Shown here one piece after another: positions 1 to 22,261 of a stretch of DNA of 64,000 nucleotides; within the stretch, counting starts at the first letter, position 1, and each line of letters begins with the position of its first letter. A model generated the notes under the pieces. The model had not been told where the DNA came from, did no database searches, and saw nothing but the letters and a program-made list of their open reading frames with translations. Source of the stretch: Crambe crambe (Eukaryota; Porifera; Demospongiae; Poecilosclerida; Crambeidae); NCBI GenBank assembly GCA_963924555.1, contig OZ004588.1, positions 744,001-808,000 of the forward strand, read 5' to 3'. The position numbers were made by a program, and so were the translations under genes.

Positions 1-9104
<9,104 letters not shown>

Positions 9105-9552
9105 TGTGTAATAACTATTCTGGACTCTTTTCAAGTTCAGTACTTTCTCTCTCCAGCTGAGAAATATCGCTGCAAAATTATATAAATGAAGCCAGAGGAA
9201 AGTAAAGTCGAGTTTTCTGACTTCTTCTCAAATTTTGCAAGGGTGAATTGACTATAGGATTCACAAGTTGGAATTCGAGTTCTTCACGGGACTCTAAAGG
9301 TATGGGGTGGCCCTGATAAGCAGGCAACGCCCGTTGTCTCCTTCAGCAGCCAACAGCACTCACCACCCACTGCCGTTTCTATGCAGATCGTACGATCGCT
9401 GCTGATTTCAATTTTCCTTTGTTGTGGTGTAAGATTCGGTTTTTTAGAAACATTTAGGGGTGTGGCTGTATTATTATGCACGCGCATGGTTTAGTTTGCG
9501 ATTTGATGATTTCTTACTAAAATTAATAAGCTTTTAAACAAAATATTATTAT
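9105..9552. other. ACC 5' region / SAXO4-like 3' end
   Basis: 448 bp that must contain the ACC promoter and 5' UTR. A minus-strand ORF at 9487-9284 has no recognisable domain and is probably an untranslated exon or noise. Confidence 0.45.
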
Positions 9553-12352
9553 TTAAGCCTGCATCTTATGAATGTGTGGAAGATCATTCATATAGGGGTC
9601 TCTCCTCGTCATGCTCCTGCAATTATAAACAAACAAAAGAAACAAACAAACAAATCAAAGAAATAATTACTATTACAATTATTCTGACCAGCTGAGACTG
9701 ACCTTTCCACATAGGGATGTATTTTCCTTGGGGAATTGACAGAGGGGGTTTTGTTGCTGTGAACCTGCGTGCTACAAGTGTAGATATTGTCCATGAGAGG
9801 TTGCACTCCTCCTCCATTTGCTACATAACCATGACGATGATACCCCTCAGGACTTGGATCATGAAATCTAAAAAATAGGGGGAGAGATATTTTAGTTGTA
9901 AAATAACAATTGTGACTATCAATAGCTAATAATTATGGCGGAAAGGACCCTCCAAGAAAATGACAACCTCCCAACAAAGGACACTCACTTGGGCCCCTTC
10001 CCCATAGCATTAGTACATTTTTAACCTCCGAGAAAAGGACAACCTCTACAAAGGACAAAGTGGCTGATCCCAAAGTGTCCTTTACTCTGAGGTTAGATTT
10101 TTTCTCCCTTCTCAACTGGAGCATTGTTTGAAATAAGGCACTAGCTAGCTAAATCAGTGCATCAAAGATTTACTTGTCCTGATATTGTGTGGAGAATCGT
10201 GCTTTTGTCTCCCAGTCCTGTGGAAGAACATAGGGATGGTTATTGTGACAAAATCCAGTTTGTTCTTTTGGTCCGACTTCCTCCCTCCCGAGACGCTGGG
10301 ATTCACTGGGAGGAGGGGGGCGTTGCAGGCCCTGAAAGGTATGCTTGGACAAGGTGGCGTATCCATGAGGTTGTGCCAAGATGGAATACTCCGCTGGATC
10401 GTCTCTCTTCACCTTCTCTTGGACAACGGGGTGCAACTGGTTTAATTTTCTGTAGCCAACCTAAAAAATTGACACAATAATTTTTCACTCATAATACTAA
10501 AGATTATATATAAAAATTAATTAGAAGCATTTATGCTGATATTGAAACTTGAGGAGAGTTCTGAAAAGCCATCATGATATCAACTATGGAATTGTGGCTT
10601 GAGGTCTGAATTAAAACTACATTCAATTAGCTCACTTCCACATTCAGATGGTTTTACCAAGGTGTTCCCATTCTAGGTGGCTGGAATAATAATATTATAC
10701 AACATTCCTCATGCCATTATGTAAGTGAGTAATAATCGTTTTTGAGTTCCAGTTCAACTATGCCAGACCGCCGCTGTTATAACTACAGTGATTAGCTGAT
10801 TGCCTAATGGAGCGCAATAAGGTGGCAGTAGAGAACTAATGCTTCTGATCTCTGATTGATTGGTAGGAAGGAGAGGTTTTAAGAATTTGTAATCTATTCC
10901 TGCATTCCAGTGCAATAAAATTCAAACGAGTCTTCCTTTTTTCTTTATGCTTAATGAACATGTAGCTATGTCTTTGAGATTCTTGTGAACTGGTTATCAT
11001 GCAAAATATCAGCACTACCACTTACCATGTCAGTGGCTTTTGGCTGTCCAGCAGTCTGTGCCTTGTTCCCCTTCGTGAAACCATTGCTCAGTTCACATCT
11101 GCTGGTCAGGGGCTGAAGTGGCTCATTACCCTAACAGTTAAGCATAAACATAAACAGATCATCACTTCCTTGTACACTGCTTGAGTTTCTACACCATTGA
11201 ACATGCTCAGTAGTACAGAAGACCTTGTAATTACATAGCAATAAGTCTGGTCTCAGTACCATTTTGTAGACTGATGGGTTGAAGTCCATTTTTGTGACAC
11301 TATTTCCTGTGGGTCTCCAAGTCATATAACCAGGTAGCTCTCCACTGTAGTTTTCAAAGGGTTTAAAGGTCACCGGTTCGGGATTATAAGCATGAGTGTA
11401 AGCACTTTCTCCGATATCTTGATTGCAGTAAGTCCGTCCTTTCCCTGGAGAAAGAGAATTATGCCCATATGAATCTACAGCTGGATTTGCTATATCAACA
11501 GGGACTTACCATCCGCTCTGAATTTCTTATCGACGAACTGAGTAACATATTCAGTTGACATAGCCTTGGGACCATGTCCAGAGTTTTCTTTGGCCACTGG
11601 GTCCCGATCTTGGATTGAATGAAGAACGGGCCTTTCACGAGGGTAGATGGGATGGGGGTGGCCAAGATTTGGTCTGGTATCCACATGAACATCGTCAACC
11701 TAGATACCAAATAGGGCGAAAATTTCAGCTCTTTATTTGACAAAAAATCAATATATATATATATAAAACAAAATAAATTAATTTAATTAACCCACCTGTT
11801 GCTGAGTGGGTCTTGTTGGAGGCTGATTATGAGAAAAGCCTGATTCGTGAGGCAATACGAGACTAGGCAGAGTGGCTTTAGGGTCAGGTCCTTTGTACCC
11901 AATGAAGTCTCTGCTAGTTTGACTTTCATAGTTATCTTTCAGGAGTTGCCTGCAAGAAATGCTTTACAAGATGAATATCAAAGAACTAGGCATGATAATT
12001 ATAATATAATTATTACATTACATACATTATATATTTTTTTACATAATAATATATACATACCCCATAGGAGATTTATCGACAACATCTTGCTGAGGAGAGT
12101 AGAATATAGCTGGACGGCAATTTGCATTAAATCCAGTACGACCCCTGTATAGAAGCAGTATTAATAATACCATCACTTTCTCTTATTTTCCACTCACGGC
12201 TGAAGAGTTACTCGTCCTAGGTTCCAGTCCTTAGCATTTCGGTAACTTTTAGAATAATTGGTAGAGTAAAAATTGTAGGTAGAAGCTGAGCCACCATGAC
12301 TCTCAAGCAAATGCAAATTTGCTCGACCACATGGAAGTTTAGGATTTGCCAT
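9553..12352 (-). CDS. SAXO4/PPP1R32-like axonemal protein, 9 exons, 462 aa
   Basis: Exons 12352-12198, 12144-12061, 11949-11796, 11699-11510, 11444-11260, 11130-11026, 10460-10174, 9867-9703 and 9616-9553 join in frame to a TAA stop. The N-terminus reads MANPKLPCGRANLHLLESHG then a GGSASTYNFYSTNYSKSY stretch; this FYxTxY pattern, the KDNY.SQTSRDF motif and the later GPKEQTGFCHNN motif resemble protein phosphatase 1 regulatory subunit 32 (SAXO4), a sperm/ciliary axoneme protein of about 425 aa. No enzyme domain, signal peptide or membrane segment is visible. It is head-to-head with MYPT (268 bp between start codons), itself a PP1 regulator, which may be chance. The family call rests on remembered motif layout; a related microtubule inner protein is the alternative. 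Confidence 0.68.
9935..10110. mobile_element. Degenerate copy of the 'ggacac' MITE family
   Basis: Holds ctccaagaaaatgacaacct, caacaaaggacactcacttggg and ccgagaaaaggacaacctct in family order, in a SAXO4-like intron; ends no longer clear. Confidence 0.5.
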
Positions 12353-12620
12353 TTACTGATTCAGTTACTGAAGCTGATACAGTATGTTTTACATCATCAT
12401 ATTTAAGCTTACTTTATAACTCTGTATTAAGATCAGTATGCAGGTAGATAGGTTAAAGGCAATCTTCTTTGCATTGAGTCACAAAATTCTTGTATCACCA
12501 TGGTTACTCGCGCACGTCCGTAGCACTCGCGGGCACGTTCTCCGCATTTCTCCCCCGGGGAGAACTTTTCGCATCCTCGTCACACACAGTCAGAATTGAG
12601 TTTGTACTTGTGTGGCGAAA
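12353..12620. promoter_or_regulatory. Shared divergent promoter, SAXO4-like / MYPT
   Basis: The 268 bp between the two start codons must hold both 5' UTRs and promoters. It is richer in CpG than the surroundings around 12505-12560 and contains a short palindrome around CTCCCCCGGGGAG near 12549. No TATA box is evident. Confidence 0.5.
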
Positions 12621-14868
12621 ATGGCAGGTAAAGAAAAGTTCCAAGACAGCTTTGCCTCAACTACGGCTGCCCAGAAAAGACTTATACAACTCAAAGAATG
12701 GGAGAATAGCGAGACTAATAAGCAACCAAGCACCGTGGTATCTTCTCGACGTAAACCCACCATTAAGTTTGGAGATGATGTGGTGTTTCTGGCTGCCGCT
12801 CATAGCGGCGATATAGAAGAAGTAGAAAGACTAGTTTTGAAAGAAGGAGCTGATGTTAATTCTATCAACAAAGACGGATTAACAGCTCTTCATCAGGTAA
12901 GAGTAGCTCATTTATTTTTTTGAGCAAGTCCAAGAGTGTGTTGACATATTGTGGCTAGGCTTGATAGCCAAAAGATATAGCTAGAGCCAAAGATACATAT
13001 AACTATTATGTTTTGAAGTAGCTAAGCAGCCCAGAAGGTGAGAATACCTCAACCCACTGACTTATCAGTGGAATTTTTATATTAAAGACTGTTGTTACAG
13101 AAGTGTAGTCAAAACTTACTGAAGTTGTAACATTCTGGACCTGAGGTTATAAGAATACAGGTTAAATGGTCAGATTTTAATCACATATCCACACTGACCT
13201 TTACGTGCGATTCAATTAACACCAAGCTAAAGGGTGTCTGAGAGAGACACATGTGTTTCTGAATTGTGGAACATGTGTAAGCATTAGAAAGGCTATGTGT
13301 AACATATTAGATTTTAAAATCCTGTATGAGTATTCAAAAAAAAAAAATCTGTGTCGGTGTATTGTTTTATAGCACTCCATGAACGGAGTAGTTTTCTCTC
13401 TAAGTTAGTGAGGGTTAGTCCAAGGAATGTCTTTTATGGAAACTAGTCTATTGTCAAAATACAATTTCGTGTTAGTGCCAAGCCAAGTTAGTATATTTTC
13501 GAAGGGTTAAAGTGTGGTATACATCCTTGAATCTTTCGTAGCTGTGCTGAGAATTAGTATCTGTGATTATTGAAAGTGTGGTATTAAAATTGGAAGATTT
13601 TTGTACTGGCAGTATAATGCTGGATCTGTTTTATGACCAAACCCCTCTTAGATGGAATGCAAATGAAGTTAGCTGTAAAGGAAGGATTTCCTCTAAAAGA
13701 GTACATTTTTTATTAATGATATCCTCTATTTTAAGGGTATTTGTTTGTTTGTCATTTTATTCTATGGTTCGAGTGCAGTGATGACCATGTGTAAGAGTGA
13801 TCCCCATGTATTCAATTAACTACTTCTTGATTTGCAGTAATGGGTGTAATCCATTACCAGAGTCCCAGTCACGGTTGCTATGCTTCTATGCCCGGGTTGC
13901 CATCAATGACTCTCTCTCGTGGTTACCATACAATTAGGCTGTTTGCCAATAGAGTGGTTGCTATAGGCTGATGCATAGAGCATATGCATGTATTCATGCT
14001 CTTCATAGTCGAGCTTGTGTATTATTGTAAAGTTTAACTATACTGCTATAGTGTCCCCCAAACATACGCTGCTATTCTATAGGTAGCCAAATTCCTCTGA
14101 TGTGGTTTGAAGGATGTTCTAAAACACATTCCAGTCTCCATATCCAAATGTGCTGATTCTCAAACAATAGTAGAAAATTTAGTGGCGAATTAGTATTCTG
14201 ATTGAGGAGTGATTGGGGAGGGGTGGCCTCTTAAATTATATTGTTGAAACTACGAATTGTAGTCGATCTGGGACATGGATTAAAGGGCATTGATATAGAA
14301 AACATTGGATTAGAATGACTCACACACTGCCAATCATACTGGGCTCAATGAACTATCAACACTCAAAGAAAAGGATCGGTCCATAAGCAGTACTCTATGA
14401 TACTTGAAAAACATTCGAAATTTTGTCAGTCATTTCGGACCATAATTCTGCTGTGGTGCATGGAAAGTGAAAAATTCTTTCTCCGTTATTCTAAGTATCT
14501 TTTTGCTAAAAAAGATCGCTCAATGTCCTGTCTACTGAGCTGCATGCGTTGATGTCCTGTGCACACACATGCTACATGTAAGTTCCTGTTACATATAGTG
14601 TTCTGTCAAGCTACATCATGTCATGTGACATAAAAATACTTTTTGAAATCTTCCGATTGGTTGTATCACACATTTTCATTTTGTATGAGGAAATGGAGTT
14701 TGAGTGATAAGGATCGAGTGATTAGTAATCGTGAATCGCGCATGTAGTATAGCCCAGCACTCTGTTACTATGGTTGTAATGGATTCCTCTTGTATATCTG
14801 TGTGTCTAAAAAGATCTTCTGTGGATAGTATAATATGGAGAGAAAGGGAGGGAGGGAGTGAGCGAGCG

Positions 14869-14902
<34 letters not shown>

Positions 14903-17900
14903 ACTGTTGGCAGTACACCCTCATGTGTTGTATATCTGTGTCTAAAAGATCCAGAGAGAGAGAAAGAGAGAGGGAAAGAGAGAGGAAATCTTGTTGTTAA
15001 AATCCATTACTGTGCAGCACACGCTTTGATGTTCAACATTCATGTTGATTTGGATCATAATGATGTATGTAGCTTTCTTTTTAACACTTTTTTCGTTCAA
15101 CTAGCACAGCACATGTGCCGAATTGCGGTTGAACCTTTGCAGCGCCTGACTGCCAGCCTGCGCTGGTCTGTGAATGGCGCAGGGGCCCCCTGGATCACTT
15201 AACACTGAGGCAACGACTCTATTAACATCTTGTGTGTGTTGATGGAGTCTTCACAGGTGCTCACTCTTTGTGTTTCTGGGCGTTTTAGCGGGTTTTCTGC
15301 CTTAAGAGCATACCAGCAATATCGAAGATGCTGTAGTTTAGCAGGCCAGGGGTGCTTGCAGTTTAGTGCATATTTCTCTTGTTATTTGTATTTCTAGTCA
15401 GACTGGTTGACCCTGATTCACTTAATTTAATTTCCACTCACTTTAAATCTACATGATCTGTTGTAATTCATGTTTGGGGCGGGAGCATTTGACAGAGAAC
15501 CTAATTAAATTTTACACTTCTTTTTTATAAGGAACTCCACTAGAATATCTAAAGTGGTTTTTCTGCTGTTTTTATCTTCCCACTAGACTAGCTTTTGTGC
15601 TTGAGTCGTAGCCATAACACAAAGATCAGCTGGTGTTTATCAGAGCGGCTAAGTACTAGAGGATGTCTCCACTTGTGAAGATAGCTCAAACTCAAAACAA
15701 GATGCAAATGGAACCAAACTAGACAAATCAAAGAAACGTATTCCTGCCCTATAGCTATACATCACATGGTGGATATTTAAATACTTGTGCAAGATTAGAC
15801 AGTTATGGATGTTTCCTTGTGAATTCTCACAATGTATCATACATGCACATACATGTCTTTACATGTATCTTACATGCACATGCATGTCTTTGCATGTAGC
15901 ATGTTTTTGCAGTCCGAATGAATGTGGCAGTTCCTACAATAATTTTTCCTACTTGTTGCATGGCAAAGGAAGAGTGTGTGTGTAGGAGTTGTATGTGTTT
16001 GTATAGGCATGAAACTACTGCTCATTGCTTGTTGAATTCCATTCCCTCTGGGGCTGGTGCTGTTTATGTGGTTCCCATCCAGCCATTTGAGGTCATAACA
16101 AAGCTCTGAGGTCAGAGGTTGGTGTGGAAAATGATGTACTAAAGGGATAGTCACTATAGGGTGTCCAGAGGTTGAATGTAGTATAGGACTAGAACCTTAG
16201 TATAGAGGTGTCCTCAATACAGAGGTTGAATAATGCACTAAAGGACTAGAACAAGTGTCCTTAGTATAGAGGTGTCCTCAATACAGAGGTTGAATGATGC
16301 ACTAAAGTATTAGTATGGGACTAGAACAAGTGTCCTTAGTATAGAGGTGTCCTCAATACAGAGGTTGAATGATGCACTAAAGTGTTAGTATGGGACTAGA
16401 ACAAGTGTCCAGGTGTCCTTAATACAGAGGTTGAATAATGCACTAAAAAGTGGTGGAGTATAGGGGTGCAGAGGTTGAATAGCACACTATAAGTGGTAAT
16501 ACCAATAGAAAATGGTGTTGAAAGTATGTCAGTACAGAGTTTGAAGATTTGCAGGTCAGTGGTTTTCAATGCATGATAGCAACAAGGATTTAGAAGTTCA
16601 AAGGATCTAGGAGGTTATCAGTAGCAGTGGTGCATACCCCTTGTAGTTGCTGAAGTCATAAGGATGACAACCATAGTTCTTCCAGTAATAGATTTAGGCC
16701 CTAAAAGGTGCAGTGAAGTCAAGTTTGGGGCTTTATCCTAGGTGTCCTCAATACAGAGATTGTATAATGCACTAAAGTATTAGTATGGGACTAGAACAAG
16801 TGTCCTTAGTATAGAGGTGTCCTCAATACAGAGATTGTATAATGCACTAAAGTATCAGTATGGGACTAGAACAAATGTCCGATCAGAACCTATCTAAATC
16901 TGATGTTTACTCCCAGGTGTATATTGTGTTCGAACTAGGGAAGTCCAGTGCATAATATGCCTTGCTTGTGTTATTGATGCCACGGTTTGGTCAATGATCC
17001 GACTGCTTCACTCCCACTTGCACTGGCCCATTTGATACTCCTTTCTGATTGTTGTTGTCGTCTTCTTCAGCAATCTTAGACCACTCCCACCACTCAGGAG
17101 TTCAGTTCGATTGAATGGAAAAATTGCAAAAAACTGATTACCAACATTTTTTCCTTTTATTTTTGTATCTAATAACTCTACTTGTTTTCAAGCATGCTTA
17201 GCAGTGATTTTCCAGTGTTTACATAGTGTCAGAGCTTTTCCAGTGAAAAGTGATACATGTGTTGAATGTTAAGTGATACAATATTATAAAGTAGTTGTGG
17301 TAATGGGAGACATGCACTCTGACCTCTGTTTAGGGATACTCTATTATTCACCTCCTAAATTAGAACTCTAAAGTTCAAGACGAAACCTCTACAACAATGA
17401 GTTGCACTCATTCTAATTAATGCCCTCATTATGATTGCATTGTAGGCCTGTAATGCAATCTGCAACTGACCGTTCCATGCATCATTCATAAAGTCAGCAA
17501 CTCTGTTTTTTCCTGCTGGTGATAATAAGGTTCACTTGAAACGCAATTTCCCAGACTAACAATACAGGCTGATGATAGTGTCATTGCTAAACTATAATAG
17601 CTTCATTGGAGTGTCGATTCTAGTAATGCAAGAGTTGTTTTGTTCCTTCAGGAAAGAGTAAGTATGCAAGTTGACCTCTATATTCATAATGTTGGCTCTG
17701 ATCTCTGAGCTAAGATGTATTTAATCTCCGAGCTGAGATATATTTAATCTCTGAGCTGAGATGTGTTTGATCTTCGAGCTGAGATTGTGAGATATCCTTC
17801 ACACTACTAGTGAACATTTCCAGTTAGAGGTCAAGCTATAACTTAGGCAACTGGCTTTGAGCTTGCTTCGCACTGACTGTGTGAACGAGCATTGTTTGTG

Positions 17901-20900
17901 GCATATGCTATGATTATCTTTTGTATAAATCCATGACCATAATTACCAGAGAATTTCATTTACTCCTCTGTAGTGGTGGTGCGTTATATCGTGCAACTCA
18001 TTAGAGCATTCCTTCCTTATTGGTTTTTTGTTTTAGTTTTAGCAATGTGGTCAGCAGGTCAATTGTCTCCTCTGCCCTCTCGTATGAATCACGCCCCCTT
18101 TTTCCCTATCCTATTCTAATCTGTTTACTATTGAACATTCAAAGATTCATAACCACATCAAAGAAAAGAGATAGATAGGGAACTACCCTTGATGATTGGC
18201 TCTCAGGACAATGATGCTCTCGGCGTCGTTTTTCTCTTACAGGAAGTTCTAAAGAGTGGAATAGCGTTTAACATATCAAGAGCATATTTGAGATGTATGC
18301 ACTGCTTGTGTGTTTTCCATATATGGCATGAAAATGTGTTACATGTTGGCATTTGGATCCCAACCAGACAGCTATAGGAGTATAGAGTGACTCTTAGGTT
18401 TCGGGTTACACTATGGAAGGTTTCCCTGGCTACAATAAATCCTGGAGTCCTTGGAAACGGTATGTTTTATGATCCTGTGAGCTTAAGTGGGTGAATGTTT
18501 AAATGAGTCCACTCTGTAAATATTAGCAGTACTGAAATAACTGGCTGAACACAGGACATATTCTGGCCAATTTTCCCCCCATTTTGTTTTGCCTTTATTT
18601 GGACAAATTCAAAAGCTGGACTATCAGGTATGTCCAGACAATTTCCCCATTTATCTGGTCCATTCTACCTGTCAAATCCACATTAGGACTATCATCATGT
18701 CCAGACAATTTTCCCAGTTGTCTGGTCCATTTTTACCATCCTGTATATCTGACAATTCACAATATGTGTACACATGGTATAATGAAGTTGGGGGTTGATC
18801 GTGGCCATGTGAAATGGGTCTGTGCACCCCACCTCTTTCCAATAAGGCAAATTTTTTTTGAACCCAGTATGTGTTTCTCTAATGAGGTATATACCTCGCT
18901 CTTGGTGGTCACTTTAGACGACCTTTATCGATCACCTCTCTATTCAGGTCACTTTGATTGGGCCCATAGAAAGGTTCCTCCATATTAAGCTGGGTCACTT
19001 AGGCGGTCACAGTAAGCAGGGCACACTTAAGGTCAAGAAATCTGGTTGAATAGAAAGGTGCAAAGGACTTGAATAGAGAGGTGACCATATAGTATTTTCA
19101 TAACATCCAATGGGCTAGATAAATAAGGTGCTGTTGGGACATGGTGGAGTGGCCTTAATAAAGAGGGTGGTCTCATTACAGGTTTTCACTGTAGCTGGAA
19201 TAGGTGCTGTTGGGACATGGTGGAGTGACCTTAATAGAGAGGGTGGTCTCATTACAGGGTGGTCTGATTAGACAGATTTCACTGTAGCTGGAATAGGACA
19301 TTGTGGAGTAGTCTTAATAGAGAGGTGGATTAGAGACAGATTTCACTGTAGCTGGAATAAGTGCTGTTGGGACATGGAGGGTGGTCCGACGATTAGAGAG
19401 AAGGTCTCAGGCATAGGATTTGAGGAGATGGGAGTACTTCCATGTTATGTATGCCTACAGATGCTGGAGTACTACACATAGGATTGGATACAATGTTGTG
19501 TGTAGTGTTACACCGTTGAACTTATTCGGATCCTTGTTTTGTGTCATGTTCAATACTATTTTGGTGGTCATAATGTATAGGATTATCATGGGCTAGTGGA
19601 AATAGACAGAATTCTCTATGCAGATAGTTAACTATATCATTATCGGACATTGGTATACTGCATGGCTTATATGGGTATTTTGATCATTCTAATAGAAGCA
19701 CACCTTAACCTGTTTATGGTATGTAGCCTGTTTAATTACCCAATCATTATATTGTTGTGCCTACTAATGAGAAACATGTGCGAGAGGCTTTTCCCAGAGT
19801 AAGAGTAGTAATTCGTGTTTCTTAGAAAGGGAGGCGTGAGGGTAATCAAAACCACATCCAAAAATGGAATAGATCGAATAACCCCATGCGCCCTGACTCC
19901 TCTATGCAGTGGTGATCTGCACTATGATACTAGTACAAACCTCAGTGGTGCTCTTTAATTGCAAAATCACTTTATGTCTGCAGTGTATTATGACTAGTTA
20001 TAAATAATGTCCTTCTCTTTAGTGTTGTATAGATGATGACTTTGACATGGTAAAGGCTCTGGTCAGACTAGGAGCTAATGTGGACCAGCAAGACAATGAA
20101 GGATGGACCCCACTTCATGCAGCAGCCAGTTGTGGCCATGCACACATTGTCAGGTACTTATATATTTCTAAGGCATATTATATTCTAATGAGTATTGCTT
20201 TATTAATGTAGTTTTCTATTGGAGCAAGGTGCCTTTCCTGCTCTTGTTAATAATGAGGGGGACACCCCTTTGACTCTGGCTGAGGATAATGACGATATCG
20301 TGGACATGCTACAAAGCAAGATTGACAAGGACTTGATAGATGTGAATGCCGTTAGAGGTGTTGAAGAACAGATCATGTTAGAGGATGCTAACCGACTGAA
20401 GAATGACCACACCCTCAAGCCTATCATTAGTCATGGTGGGGCCACGCCTCTTCACATAGCCGCTGCCAAAAACTATCTCCAAGTCATGAAGTTAGTATAC
20501 AGAGCATATTTGTACAGTATTTATTAGATTACTGAAGTTAGTATACAGAGCATATTTGTACAGTATTTATTAGATTACTGAAGTTAGTATACAGAGCATA
20601 TTTGTTAGATTACTGAAGTTTAAAATTTCGTGGTTTTGAAATAATACACACAATCTCACAAAATTTTCCATAAATACTGAATACTTTGTATCCTATAAAT
20701 ACTTCTTTCCCACTGTACGGTAGTATCTTTTGTTGTTCTTAATATGGAGTGTCTGATTGTGCTGAGAATCAATAACAGATTATCAGAAAACAATCCATGC
20801 AGATCCTGTAACACCGATTATCAATTTTAACCTTTTTTGTGCCTATTCCAGGATTCTCTTGTCGTTGAAGGCTTCCCAGGTTCAAGTCGATGCTGAGGAT

Positions 20901-22221
20901 GATGATGGGTGGACTCCTCTGCATGCTGCCGTTTACTGGGGACACTTTGTTGGGGCGGAGGAACTGGTGGACCATGGTGCCGATCTGAACAAGAAAACCA
21001 AAGCTGTAAGCACCGAGTATTTGAACCCCTCACTGAAATCTATAATCAGGACACCTTTCTCTGCCTCATTGTGATACGGATTAGATTAGATCACCCCCTG
21101 AAATCAGGACACCTCTCTAATCAGGACACCTCTCTTATCAGGACACTTTTATAGTGTGGATTTGAAAGTTCCACTGTATAATGTACATAATTCATTATTA
21201 TAGGGTGATACAATAGAAGATCTGTGCGAGCCTGAGCTAGAGGATGATTTGAACAGTCTGAAGAAATACGGAGAGCGCAATAACAGAACTCGGAGTAACG
21301 CCATCTCCCAGACCAAACCTCGACTTAACCACAGCAACAGTCGAGAGGACCTGGGAAAGCATTCTTCTCCACAGATTGTCAGAAGAAGGTCAGGGTTAGG
21401 GTAGGTATGTGTTCATGCAATGCTTCCATCCAAAAGGCCAGACAGAACATTTCGTTCAGTCCTGTTTTTAACGGACTGGAAGCATAGCATTGTGTGTATA
21501 GAGTAAATTTGAGAATAGTTTCATATAAAAAGTAGGTTATTCAGTTTAGTATTAAATAGGGTGAGTTTTTACTTGGAATGTTGGATCTTAAATATCTGCC
21601 TCTACCGTATCTAATACTCTATTTTTACCCTGTTAGATCTTCGAAGGAACGATCTATGTTCCCTAAGATAGACATCGCAAAGGAGAGAGAGGAGAGGGAG
21701 AACTTTGCGGCCGATTCCAGTGGAGACTCATCCCCGCCGCTAGCTCTCTCGGGCTCGGTGGTCGTCAAAGATAACCACAACAGCCCACCAATCACGAAGA
21801 GCAACCTGAAGCACAGTGTCACCTCCAACCCCACCCCCTCTGAAGCCAGGGAAGTGGCCCAAGAAAAAGACAATAGGTAAGTTACACTTTTATTATGACC
21901 ATATACAGAGTTAGTTTCCTACTAATTACCTCAGTTATGAATCTTGTTTTATACTTGACATATTTTATGCTCTACTCTTGTACATTCTCCTCCCCCAGCG
22001 CAAAGGATCAAGTTGGTGATAAGCACACACTGATTGCTCCATCTAAGCTCACTAGCAGCACTAGTATTAGTATTAGTACTAGTAGTACCACTACTAGTGC
22101 AGCAGGAGATGATGGCACCTCCTCCTCCAGCTCCAGCTCAACTGATGTCACCCAGAGCAGTCCACCTCAGAAACTAAAGACTTCTCCAAAAGCTGGTAAG
22201 AATTCTTGACTGAGTGACTGA

Positions 22222-22261
<40 letters not shown>

